From contig QBKD01000001.1 in assembly GCA_003053925.1 (NCBI GenBank), positions 186,001 through 250,000 on the forward strand: a stretch of DNA of 64,000 nt, in the 5' to 3' direction. Numbering within the stretch: the stretch's first letter is position 1; each line of letters begins with the position of its first letter. The translations under genes and the position numbers were made by a program. This document shows, in pieces, positions 17,410 through 26,438 of this stretch. Under the pieces are notes generated by a model that was not told where the DNA came from, ran no database searches, and worked only from the letters and a program-made list of their open reading frames with translations. The stretch comes from Microbacteriaceae bacterium MWH-Ta3. GTDB lineage: Bacteria; Actinomycetota; Actinomycetes; Actinomycetales; Microbacteriaceae.

Positions 17410-19488
17410 GTGCCCCACACCGAGACGCTGCGTTACGCCGGATACCACCCCACCGTGTTGGGCGGTCGCCTGAGCGTTTTCAGCGAATCCGCCACTCGGC
17501 TGGAGGTTCGGGTGTGGTCTGCACAGGACCCCCAATGGCTCGAGCACATCCTGCCGATGGAGCGCGGCACCGACGACATCTGGTCGGTCGAATCCGAATT
17601 CCTGATTCCCGGCACTGTTTATTCCGTCCATGCCGACGGCCCCACGGGACCCCGCCACGCATTCGATCCCGATATCGCCTTGGTCGACCCGTATGCGCGC
17701 GGAATTATTCGCACCGCGAACGGCGAGCGCCGCAACGTGATTGTCGACAACACTTTTGATTGGGAGGGTGTCGCCAAGCCGCGCATTCCCATGCGCGACA
17801 CGGTGATCTACGAAGCGCACATCAAGGGCCTCACCGCGGCACACCCCGACATCCCCCATGCCCTGCGCGGCACCTATGCCGGCCTGGCGCACCCCGCGAT
17901 GATTGCGTATCTGAAGGACCTGGGCGTAACTTCGGTCGAGCTACTGCCGATTCATATCTTTGCCAGCGAGATGCGCCTGACCAAGCAGGGCCTGCACAAC
18001 TACTGGGGCTACAACACGCTGAACTTCTTCACGCCCCACCCCTACTACGCATCGGAATCGAATCTGGCCGCGGGGCCATCGGCCGTATTGGCCGAATTCA
18101 AGGGAATGGTCAAGATTCTGCACGAGGCAGGACTCGAGGTGATCCTCGATGTCGTGTACAACCACACCTCCGAGGGTGGTTACCAGGGCGAGCCCGTGAG
18201 CTTCCGCGGTTTGGACAACGCGAACTACTACCGTCAGACCGAGGCGGGCGAATACATCGACACCACGGGCTGTTCCAACACCCTGAACACGTCGGTACCC
18301 GCCGTTCACCGCCTGATCGTGGATTCTCTGCGGTTCTGGGCAGACGAGTGCGGCGTTGACGGATTCCGCTTTGACCTGATGGCATCGCTGGGCCGCAACG
18401 AGATTCATCACTTCGACCCCAAGCACCCGTTGCTGCAGGAGATCCTCTCGGACCCGATTTTGTCGGAAACGAAATTGATTTCCGAACCGTGGGATACCGG
18501 CATGGGTGGTTGGCAGGTGGGCAAGTTCCCCGCGGGCTACCACGAATGGAACGATCACTTCCGCGACCGCGTGCGTCAATTCTGGCTGCGTGACATCGCC
18601 GAAACGCGCGCGTGGTCGGTTGCGCCTCAGGGCGTCGCCGATTTATCCGCCGCACTATCGGGCAGCACGGCAATCTACGGCGAAAAGCGCACCCCGTTGG
18701 CATCGGTCAACTTTGTCACTGCCCATGACGGTTTCACCCTGGCCGACCTCGTGTCGTATGACGTGAAGCACAACAAGGCAAACGGCGAATCGAACCGCGA
18801 CGGGACCGACAACAACACGTCGTTCAACTTCGGTGACGAGGGAATTACGCAGAACGAGGTCGTCACGCTGCACCGCCGACGCGCCATGCGATCTCTGTTG
18901 GGAACACTGTTTGTGTCCGCCGGTGTGCCCATGTTGACCGCGGGCGATGAAACCGGTCGCACGCAAAACGGTAACAACAATGCCTACTGCCATGATTCGG
19001 CGCTGACCTGGCTGAACTGGGATTTGGCTGGCTGGCAGCGCGCCCACCTCGATTCGACCAAGCGCCTCATTCAGATTCGCCGCGAGAACCCCGCACTCCG
19101 AGGCGTGACCGCGGCACGGCCCAGCGTGCGCCGCACGGCCGAAGGCGCGATCGAGGAATCGACGATTGAACCCTTCGTGGGACTGATGGACTGGTACACC
19201 GCCGACGGCCTGCCCATGGCGCTGGATGATTGGCACTCGTCGTTGGTACGTACGGTTCAGTATCTGGTGGGAACGCCCGCGGTCGAAGACGTACAGAATC
19301 GCGTGCTCGTAGTGATTCACGGGCTCGAGACCTCGCAGGATGTCGTCTTCCCCGCCCGCGATGATGTGCGCGGCTACACGCTTCTGTGGGATTCGTCGCA
19401 CGCCGCAGAACCCGAACACCGTGAGATCGCGCCGGGTGAGACCCTGACGATGGGCCCCACCTCACTTTCGATCTACCGCGTCGACTAG
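17410..19488 (+). CDS. glgX: Glycogen debranching enzyme GlgX (isoamylase type)
   Basis: GlgX cleaves alpha-1,6 branches of glycogen. The 692-residue protein has an N-terminal CBM48 domain (HPTVLGGRLSVFSESATRLE) and a GH13 barrel: DVVYNHT, the nucleophile Asp in VDGFRFDLMASLG, the acid Glu in LISEPWDTG, and VTAHDGFTLADLV with the transition-state Asp. A C-terminal beta domain completes it. The GTG start is chosen because upstream codons lie in the divergent desulfurase gene and because of the -10 box 7 nt away. Its stop overlaps that of glgP by CTAG. Confidence 0.93.
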   Translation: MPHTETLRYAGYHPTVLGGRLSVFSESATRLEVRVWSAQDPQWLEHILPMERGTDDIWSVESEFLIPGTVYSVHADGPTGPRHAFDPDIALVDPYARGIIRTANGERRNVIVDNTFDWEGVAKPRIPMRDTVIYEAHIKGLTAAHPDIPHALRGTYAGLAHPAMIAYLKDLGVTSVELLPIHIFASEMRLTKQGLHNYWGYNTLNFFTPHPYYASESNLAAGPSAVLAEFKGMVKILHEAGLEVILDVVYNHTSEGGYQGEPVSFRGLDNANYYRQTEAGEYIDTTGCSNTLNTSVPAVHRLIVDSLRFWADECGVDGFRFDLMASLGRNEIHHFDPKHPLLQEILSDPILSETKLISEPWDTGMGGWQVGKFPAGYHEWNDHFRDRVRQFWLRDIAETRAWSVAPQGVADLSAALSGSTAIYGEKRTPLASVNFVTAHDGFTLADLVSYDVKHNKANGESNRDGTDNNTSFNFGDEGITQNEVVTLHRRRAMRSLLGTLFVSAGVPMLTAGDETGRTQNGNNNAYCHDSALTWLNWDLAGWQRAHLDSTKRLIQIRRENPALRGVTAARPSVRRTAEGAIEESTIEPFVGLMDWYTADGLPMALDDWHSSLVRTVQYLVGTPAVEDVQNRVLVVIHGLETSQDVVFPARDDVRGYTLLWDSSHAAEPEHREIAPGETLTMGPTSLSIYRVD

Positions 19489-22022
19489 AGCGTGGCAACC
19501 AGCCCGAGTTCGGCGTTGTGCGCCAGCAGCGGGTGGCGGGGCACGACGCGCACGGTGTAGCCGAATGATCCCGCGCGGGACAACTCGATCTCGCCCGTGA
19601 ACTGTGCCGCCCGACCCAACTCGTGACTGTGGAAGGTCAGAGGCGTGACCGTCGTCAGGGTCAGCGCATCGTTGTCCAGCGCCTTGCCGTGGACGATTTC
19701 GACAGACACATCCGAGGGCTGCAGTGCGGACAGATCCACCTGCACACGAACCTTCAGCCGGTCACCCACCTGGGGCGATTCAAGCCCACCGGATTCCACG
19801 TGCAAGACCTTGACCCCCGGCCACACGTTGGTGATGTGACCCGCCCATTCCGCCAACGTGCGTGCCGCCTCGTATCGATTCGCGGTGAACGCGCGTGCCG
19901 AATGCGCGGCGGGTACGTAAAGGCGCTCGACGTATTCCGTGACCATGCGGTCGGCGCTGAGTTCCGGCGACAATGTTGCAAGCGTGTGGCGCACGGATTC
20001 CAACCAGCGCACGGGAATTCCGTCGTCGGTGCGGTCGTAGAACCGCGGCGCCACCTGGTTTTCAATGAGGTCGTACAGCGCGGCGGCCTCGAGTGCATCA
20101 CGCGCACTGTCGTCACCCGTGGAATCGGCCGTGGGAATGGCCCAGCCGTTTTCGCCGTCGTAGTATTCCGACCACCAGCCATCCAGGATCGACAGGTTGA
20201 GCGAACCGTTGAGCGCGGCCTTCATACCCGAGGTGCCACACGCCTCGAGTGGTCGCAGCGGGTTGTTCAACCACACGTCGGTGCCGGGATACAGGTGCCG
20301 CGCCATCGCCATGTCGTAGTTCGGCAGGAACACGATGCGTTCGCGCACCTCGGGGTCCTGTGAGAACTGCACCAGGCGCTGAATGAGCGCCTTGCCGCCG
20401 TCGTCGGCCGGGTGCGACTTTCCCGCAATCACAATCTGCACGGGGCGCTTCTTGTTCGTGAGGATCTTCTTCAGGCGATCGGGGTCGTGCAGCATGAGGG
20501 TGAGGCGCTTGTAGGTGGGCACACGTCGTGCGAAGCCGATAGTCAACACCGAGTCGCTCAACAGCGAATCCATGTAGGCGGGCGCCGGGACTCCAGGGTT
20601 CTCCTCCGCAAACGACGCCTTGGCGCGGCGGCGGGCTTCCGCCACAAGCTTTCCGCGCATTTCGGTGCGCACGGCCCACAGGTCGGCATCCGTGACGGCC
20701 GAGTCTTTCCAGGCTACACGCGTGGTGTCGGCCGAACCCAGCTTGTCTTCGGCCAGTTGCACCATCGAGGAATCGGTCCACGTCGCCGCATGGACACCAT
20801 TAGTGACCGAAGTGATGGGAACTTCGGTGGCATCGAAACCTGGCCACAGGTCGCCGAACATTCCGCGCGAAACCTCGCCGTGCAGCTTCGACACACCGTT
20901 GGCGCGCTGTGCAATGCGCAAACCCATGTGCGCCATGTTGAACACATTGGGGTCGGCCTCAGCGCCCAACGACAGGATGTCCTGGATATCCACGCCGGGC
21001 AGAAGTTCGGCGTGAAAATAGCGTTCGATCATCGAACGCTCGAAACGGTCAATTCCGGCGGGGACGGGCGTGTGCGTGGTGAACACCGTTCCCGCGCGAA
21101 CGACGCGCAGCGCCTCGGCGAAACTCAGGCCCTCGGCTTGCAGTTCACCGATGCGCTCGAGGCCCAGGAAGCCGGCGTGGCCTTCGTTGGTGTGATACAC
21201 CTCGGGCATCGCCGTTCCGGTACGACGGCAGTATTCGGTGATGGCGCGCACGCCACCGATACCCAACAAAATTTCCTGCAGCAGGCGGTGTTCGCCACCG
21301 CCGCCGTACAGTCGATCGGTGACGCCCCGCAGATCGTCGTCGTTATCGGCGATGTCGGTGTCCAACAGCAGCTGCGTGACGCGTCCCACCATCAATTGCC
21401 ACACGCGCGCGTGCAGCACACGGCCCGCGGGCAAGGCCAGGGTCACCAGAACAGGCGTGCCATCTGCCTGACGCAGCAGGCGCATGGGAAGACCATCGGG
21501 ATCCGACACGGGGTAGCTTTCACGCTGCCAGCCGTCGCGGCCGATCGCCTGACGGAAATAGCCCGCGCGGTAATACAGGCCCACGGCAATCAATGGCACA
21601 CCCAGATCCGAGGCGCTCTTCAGGTGGTCGCCCGCCAAAATGCCCAGGCCGCCGGAATATTGCGGCAGTGCGGCCGCGATGCCGTATTCGGGCGAAAAGT
21701 ACGCGATGGTGCGCGGTGCGTCGGTGAGCAACTGGTACCAGCGGGGTTCGCTGAGGTACTGGTTCAGATCGGCGGCCAGTGCGTTTGCGCGATTCACGAA
21801 GTCGCCATCCGTAGCCAACTCGGCCAGGCGGGCGGGGTCAATTTCGCCCAACAAACCCACCGGGTCGTGCCCCAACTGAGTCCAGGTGGCGTGGTCCATG
21901 TCGCGGAATAGATCGCGGGTGGGCTTGTGCCACGACCACCGCAGGTTCGCGGCCAGCGCACCCACCGACGCGAGCGCCTCGGGCAGCACGGTACGGACGG
22001 TAAAACGACGAATAGCCTTCAC
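19485..22022 (-). CDS. glgP: Alpha-glucan phosphorylase (DUF3417-containing GlgP type)
   Basis: The enzyme releases glucose-1-phosphate from alpha-glucans. The 845-residue protein has the N-terminal DUF3417-like segment (NLRWSWHKPTRDLF), SPEYGI, GHAGFLGLERIGEL, VTNGVHAATW, and the PLP-lysine region CGTSGMKAALNG with GENGWAIP. This matches the actinobacterial/archaeal phosphorylase family rather than the enterobacterial one. The GTG at 22022 is favoured by an AAGGAGG site 7 nt upstream. It diverges from glgE and is convergent with glgX. Confidence 0.92.
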   Translation of the reverse strand: MKAIRRFTVRTVLPEALASVGALAANLRWSWHKPTRDLFRDMDHATWTQLGHDPVGLLGEIDPARLAELATDGDFVNRANALAADLNQYLSEPRWYQLLTDAPRTIAYFSPEYGIAAALPQYSGGLGILAGDHLKSASDLGVPLIAVGLYYRAGYFRQAIGRDGWQRESYPVSDPDGLPMRLLRQADGTPVLVTLALPAGRVLHARVWQLMVGRVTQLLLDTDIADNDDDLRGVTDRLYGGGGEHRLLQEILLGIGGVRAITEYCRRTGTAMPEVYHTNEGHAGFLGLERIGELQAEGLSFAEALRVVRAGTVFTTHTPVPAGIDRFERSMIERYFHAELLPGVDIQDILSLGAEADPNVFNMAHMGLRIAQRANGVSKLHGEVSRGMFGDLWPGFDATEVPITSVTNGVHAATWTDSSMVQLAEDKLGSADTTRVAWKDSAVTDADLWAVRTEMRGKLVAEARRRAKASFAEENPGVPAPAYMDSLLSDSVLTIGFARRVPTYKRLTLMLHDPDRLKKILTNKKRPVQIVIAGKSHPADDGGKALIQRLVQFSQDPEVRERIVFLPNYDMAMARHLYPGTDVWLNNPLRPLEACGTSGMKAALNGSLNLSILDGWWSEYYDGENGWAIPTADSTGDDSARDALEAAALYDLIENQVAPRFYDRTDDGIPVRWLESVRHTLATLSPELSADRMVTEYVERLYVPAAHSARAFTANRYEAARTLAEWAGHITNVWPGVKVLHVESGGLESPQVGDRLKVRVQVDLSALQPSDVSVEIVHGKALDNDALTLTTVTPLTFHSHELGRAAQFTGEIELSRAGSFGYTVRVVPRHPLLAHNAELGLVATL

Positions 22023-22169
22023 GAACAATCCTCCTTGACGGTGCGTACCATGATGCTTCACGGTAGCGACCGCGAGTAACAGCAGTGTGTCCCAGTGTAA
22101 ACGGTTACGGAAACGTCACGAAACGGGCGATTGCCACGCAAAAATCGTCACACGACAGGCAAATCGCGG

Positions 22170-22175
22170 TACATT
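22170..22175 (+). promoter_or_regulatory. -10 box of a leaderless glgE promoter
   Basis: TACATT ends 6 nt before the GTG at 22182. The upstream ATG-like codons of the open frame lack a ribosome site, so the GTG is the better start. Confidence 0.5.
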
Positions 22176-22181
22176 TTGGCA

Positions 22182-24203
22182 GTGACCACTCGCGAGAACA
22201 CCACCACGCTCATCGGCCGAATTCCCATTCGCCACCTTTCCCCGCAACAGCCCGAGGGACTGTGGCCGGCCAAGGCGTATGTGGGCGAAGTGGTTCCCTT
22301 TCACGCCACGATTTTCCGCGAGGGCCACGACCTTCTGGGCGCCGACCTGGAACTGACGAATCCCGAAGGAAAGACGGTCGTCCACCCGTTGGCGCAGGGA
22401 GCCCCCGGCACCGATCGCTGGGAAACCGATGTGCGAGTCGACGTAATGGGCATGTGGACGTGGCGCGTTCGCGCCTATGCCGACGATTGGGCAACCTGGT
22501 TGCACGCCGCAGAAATCAAAATCGAGGCGGGCATCGATGTGGAACTCATGTTCGACATGGGAATCGGCCTGATAGACCGCGCGCTGTCGGCGGGTCGAGC
22601 CACCAAGAAGACGGAAATCCTCAAAGAAGCGCGTGCCGCGTTCGCCGCACGCACCACCCCCGCTGCACAGCGTTTGGCTGCCGCGCTTGACCCGCGACTC
22701 ACGCAGGCCTTGGGCACGCGTCGGCCCGTGTCGTTGGTCACCTACTCCCCCACCGTGACGCTGCGGGTGGAACGACAGCGGGCGGGCTACGGAGCCTGGT
22801 ACGAATTTTTCCCCCGCAGCGAGGGCGCCCAGCGTGCCGCCGACGGTTCCATCACAAGCGGCACGTTCCGCACGGCCACCGCTCGACTAGCCCAGATTGC
22901 GGCCGACGGGTTTGATGTACTGTACCTGCCGCCCATTCACCCGATTGGCGAGGTCAACCGCAAGGGTCCGAACAACACGTTGGTCACGAAACCCGGCGAT
23001 CCCGGATCCCCCTGGGCTATCGGCTCGGCGGCAGGCGGGCACGAGGCGGTGCACCCCGACCTGGGGACGGTGGACGACTTTGCGGCGTTCGTTGCCGAGG
23101 CCACCAGCCACGGCCTCGAAATTGCCCTGGATTTGGCGCTGCAGTGCGCACCCGACCACCCCTGGGTGACGACGCACCCAGAATGGTTCACCACGCTTCC
23201 CGATGGCAGCATCGCGTATGCGGAAAACCCGCCCAAGAAGTATCAGGACATCTACCCCCTGAACTTCGATAACGACCGTGACGGCCTGCGCGAGGCTGTC
23301 CTCGAAATTGTCGAATTATGGATTTCGCGTGGCGTTCGGATCTTCCGCGTGGACAACCCCCACACCAAGCCCGTCGAATTCTGGGAGTGGCTGATCGGCA
23401 CGATCAATGCCGCACACCCCGACATCATCTTCCTCGCCGAGGCGTTCACGCGGCCCGCGATGATGCACACCCTGGCGGCCGTGGGATTCCAGCAGTCCTA
23501 CACCTACTTTACTTGGCGCAATAAGAAGTGGGAACTGGGCGAGTACCTCACGGAATTGTCGAAGGATTCCAGCGCGTTCTTCCGGCCTAATTTCTTTGTC
23601 AACACCCCGGATATCCTCACGGAATACCTGCAATTCGGCGGAGTTCCCGCCTACAAGATTCGTGCGGCGTTGGCCGCAACGGGGTCGCCCACCTGGGGAA
23701 TGTACGCCGGTTACGAATTAATCGAAAACGTGGCGCGCCCCGGCAGCGAAGAAAACATCGATAACGAGAAGTACGAATACAAGGTGCGTGACTTCGCCGC
23801 GGCACGCGCAAATGACACCTCTATTGCGGACTACATTGCCGACCTCAACCGCATCCGTCGCGCACATCCCGCACTGCAACAGCTGCGTAATCTTGATGTT
23901 CACTGGAGCGACGACGACTCAATTCTCGTATTCAGCAAATTCACGAGCGGCCGCCACACGCCATCGGGCACCAGCGACGGCATCATCGTGGTGGCAAACA
24001 CCGATCCGCATGCGGTACGCGAAACCACTATTCACCTGGACATGGCACGTTTCGGACTAACCAACGGAACACAGTTCGAGGTGGTTGACCTGCTGACGGC
24101 CGAACGCTGGCAGTGGGGCAACGACAACTTCGTGCGCCTCGATTCCTTTACTCACCCGGTTCATATCCTGCATGTTCAGTACCCGAAAGGCCACACGGCA
24201 TGA
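22182..24203 (+). CDS. glgE: Alpha-1,4-glucan:maltose-1-phosphate maltosyltransferase
   Basis: GlgE extends alpha-glucan chains by two glucose units from maltose-1-phosphate. The 673-residue protein begins with the DUF3416-type N domain (IGRIPIRHLSPQQ to MGIGLIDRALSAGRA), then a GH13_3 barrel: LPPIHPIG, IALDLALQCAPDHPW, the nucleophile in FRVDNPHTKP, and the acid in FLAEAFTRPAMM. These are diagnostic for GlgE and absent from classical glycogen synthase. The stop overlaps the glgB start (ATGA), coupling synthesis and branching. treS, mak, glgC and glgM, which would supply maltose-1-phosphate, are not in the window. Confidence 0.96.
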   Translation: MTTRENTTTLIGRIPIRHLSPQQPEGLWPAKAYVGEVVPFHATIFREGHDLLGADLELTNPEGKTVVHPLAQGAPGTDRWETDVRVDVMGMWTWRVRAYADDWATWLHAAEIKIEAGIDVELMFDMGIGLIDRALSAGRATKKTEILKEARAAFAARTTPAAQRLAAALDPRLTQALGTRRPVSLVTYSPTVTLRVERQRAGYGAWYEFFPRSEGAQRAADGSITSGTFRTATARLAQIAADGFDVLYLPPIHPIGEVNRKGPNNTLVTKPGDPGSPWAIGSAAGGHEAVHPDLGTVDDFAAFVAEATSHGLEIALDLALQCAPDHPWVTTHPEWFTTLPDGSIAYAENPPKKYQDIYPLNFDNDRDGLREAVLEIVELWISRGVRIFRVDNPHTKPVEFWEWLIGTINAAHPDIIFLAEAFTRPAMMHTLAAVGFQQSYTYFTWRNKKWELGEYLTELSKDSSAFFRPNFFVNTPDILTEYLQFGGVPAYKIRAALAATGSPTWGMYAGYELIENVARPGSEENIDNEKYEYKVRDFAAARANDTSIADYIADLNRIRRAHPALQQLRNLDVHWSDDDSILVFSKFTSGRHTPSGTSDGIIVVANTDPHAVRETTIHLDMARFGLTNGTQFEVVDLLTAERWQWGNDNFVRLDSFTHPVHILHVQYPKGHTA

Positions 24204-26434
24204 CCGACAAGAAGCCCACTCGACGCTCGACTGCACCTAAATCTGTAACGCCCGCGGCTGTCTCGTTGGTTGCCCCCGAACTTCATCCCGAGCACGTGCG
24301 GTCGTTGGTCGAGGCGCGGCACCCGAATCCACACTCCGACCTGGGCGCCCACGCCATCGATGGCGGTTGGGTGTACCGCGTAATTCGACCGCTTGCGGAT
24401 TCCGTCACAATCGTGCGCGCGGACGGCGTGACCGTAGCGCTCTCGCATTACAGTGATGGCCTGTGGCACGGCGTTGCGGCCGGCGCAGGGGCGGCCTACA
24501 CCGTGCGTGCCACCTACCCCGGCGCGCCCGTGTGGGAATCCGACGACCCCTATCGATTCGTTCCCAGCCTGGGCGATGCCGATCTGTACTTGTGGGGCGA
24601 GGGCCGCCACGAGGAAATTTGGAAGGTTCTGGGTGCACAGCACAAGCAGCATGAGGGCGTCTGGGGAACCGGTTTTGCCGTGTGGGCACCGCACGCTCAG
24701 GCGGCCCGTGTTATCGGTGACTTCAACGATTGGAGCGGCACCGCACACGCGATGCGTCGCCTGGGCAATGACGGGCTCTGGGAAATCTTTATTCCCGGCA
24801 CTCAGCGCGGCCAGACGTACAAGTTCGAACTACTGACGGCGGCGGGTTCTTGGGTCACACGCGCTGACCCCTTTGCGAACCACACCGAGGTCCCACCCCT
24901 GACAGCCAGCAAGATCACGACCGCGGAATTCGAGTGGACCGACACGGACTGGATGACGGCACGCGCCGCCACGAACCCGCACAACCAGGCCATGTCGGTG
25001 TACGAGATGCACCTGGGATCCTGGCGACCCGGTCTGGGCTATCGCGAGATTGCCGAACCCCTGATCGGATACCTGTCCAGCCTGGGTTACACACACGTGG
25101 AGTTCATGCCGCTTGCTGAGCACCCATTCGGCGGCTCGTGGGGCTATCAGGTCACCGGGTACTTTGCACCGACATCGCGTTTTGGTTCCCCCGATGACCT
25201 GCGGTACCTGATCAACGAACTGCACAATGCCGGCATCGGCGTCATCATGGACTGGGTCCCTGCCCACTTCCCCAAGGACGAGTGGGCGCTGGCGCAATTC
25301 GATGGCCAACCCCTGTTCGAACACCCCGACCCCCGCCGCGGCGAACAACCCGACTGGGGAACCCTGGTATTCGATTTTGGTCAACCACAGGTGCGTAACT
25401 TCCTGGTCGCCAGCGGCAGCTACTGGCTCGAAGAATTCCACGTTGACGGCCTTCGAGTCGATGCCGTCGCCTCGATGTTGTACCTCGACTATTCGCGCAA
25501 GGACGGCGAGTGGTACGCCAACGAAAATGGCGGACGCGAGAACCTCGAAGCAATTCGCTTCCTGCAAGAGGCCACCGCCACCGCCTATCGCCGTTACCCC
25601 GGAATTGTCATGATCGCCGAGGAATCGACCGCATGGCCGGGAGTCACCAAGCCCACCAGCGAAGGCGGCCTGGGATTTGGCATGAAGTGGAACATGGGCT
25701 GGATGCACGACTCGTTGTCGTACATGCAACGCGACCCCATGTGGCGTTCGCACCACCACGGTGAGGTCACGTTCTCGTTCCTGTACGCATTCAGCGAGAA
25801 CTACATGCTGCCCATCAGCCACGACGAGGTCGTCCATGGCAAGGGCTCGCTGCTGTCGAAGATGCCCGGTGACCAATGGCAGAAGCTGGCGAACGTGCGC
25901 GCCTACCTGGCCTTCATGTGGGCACACCCCGGCAAGCAACTGCTGTTCATGGGGCAAGAATTTGGCCAGCCCAGTGAATGGAGCGAAGAGCGCGGATTGG
26001 ACTGGTGGATTCTGGATCAGCCCGTCCATCAGGGACTCGCGCGACTGGTGGGCCAGTTGAACCACCTCTATCGCGGCGCACCCGCCCTGTGGTCGCTCGA
26101 CAATTCGCCAGAGGGCTTCGAGTGGCTGGCGGGCGGCGATGCGGGGAATAACGTTGTGGCCTTCCATCGTCGCGGTTCGGCCGGCGAATCGCTTGTCGCC
26201 GTTGTGAACTTCAGCGGCAACCCCGTGCACGACTACCGCCTTCCCATGCCTGCGACGGGAGTGTGGACCGAGGCGCTCAACACGGATGCGACCGATTTCG
26301 GTGGTAGCGGCGTCGGGAACTTCGGTACTATCACGGCGGAATCCGTTCCGTGGGGTGGCCGCGAGGCATCGGCCGTGGTGCAGTTGCCGCCGCTGGCTGC
26401 CGTGTGGTTCACACCGCAGGACGCGACCGCGTAG
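24200..26434 (+). CDS. glgB: 1,4-alpha-glucan branching enzyme
   Basis: GlgB adds alpha-1,6 branches. The 744-residue protein has two N-terminal beta domains (HAIDGGWVYRVIRP; then FAVWAPHAQAARVIGDFNDW) and a GH13_9 barrel with DWVPAHFP, the nucleophile in VDGLRVDAVASMLYLD, the acid Glu in IAEESTAWP, and PISHDEVVHGKGSL. The start ATG overlaps the glgE stop by four bases. The first 30 residues are basic and Ser/Thr-rich. It is the downstream gene of the glgE-glgB unit. Confidence 0.96.
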   Translation: MTDKKPTRRSTAPKSVTPAAVSLVAPELHPEHVRSLVEARHPNPHSDLGAHAIDGGWVYRVIRPLADSVTIVRADGVTVALSHYSDGLWHGVAAGAGAAYTVRATYPGAPVWESDDPYRFVPSLGDADLYLWGEGRHEEIWKVLGAQHKQHEGVWGTGFAVWAPHAQAARVIGDFNDWSGTAHAMRRLGNDGLWEIFIPGTQRGQTYKFELLTAAGSWVTRADPFANHTEVPPLTASKITTAEFEWTDTDWMTARAATNPHNQAMSVYEMHLGSWRPGLGYREIAEPLIGYLSSLGYTHVEFMPLAEHPFGGSWGYQVTGYFAPTSRFGSPDDLRYLINELHNAGIGVIMDWVPAHFPKDEWALAQFDGQPLFEHPDPRRGEQPDWGTLVFDFGQPQVRNFLVASGSYWLEEFHVDGLRVDAVASMLYLDYSRKDGEWYANENGGRENLEAIRFLQEATATAYRRYPGIVMIAEESTAWPGVTKPTSEGGLGFGMKWNMGWMHDSLSYMQRDPMWRSHHHGEVTFSFLYAFSENYMLPISHDEVVHGKGSLLSKMPGDQWQKLANVRAYLAFMWAHPGKQLLFMGQEFGQPSEWSEERGLDWWILDQPVHQGLARLVGQLNHLYRGAPALWSLDNSPEGFEWLAGGDAGNNVVAFHRRGSAGESLVAVVNFSGNPVHDYRLPMPATGVWTEALNTDATDFGGSGVGNFGTITAESVPWGGREASAVVQLPPLAAVWFTPQDATA

Positions 26435-26438
26435 AAGT

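Noticed and set aside
20412-21911. A 499-codon open frame on the plus strand
   Set aside because: Antisense to glgP, no family motifs and no start signals.
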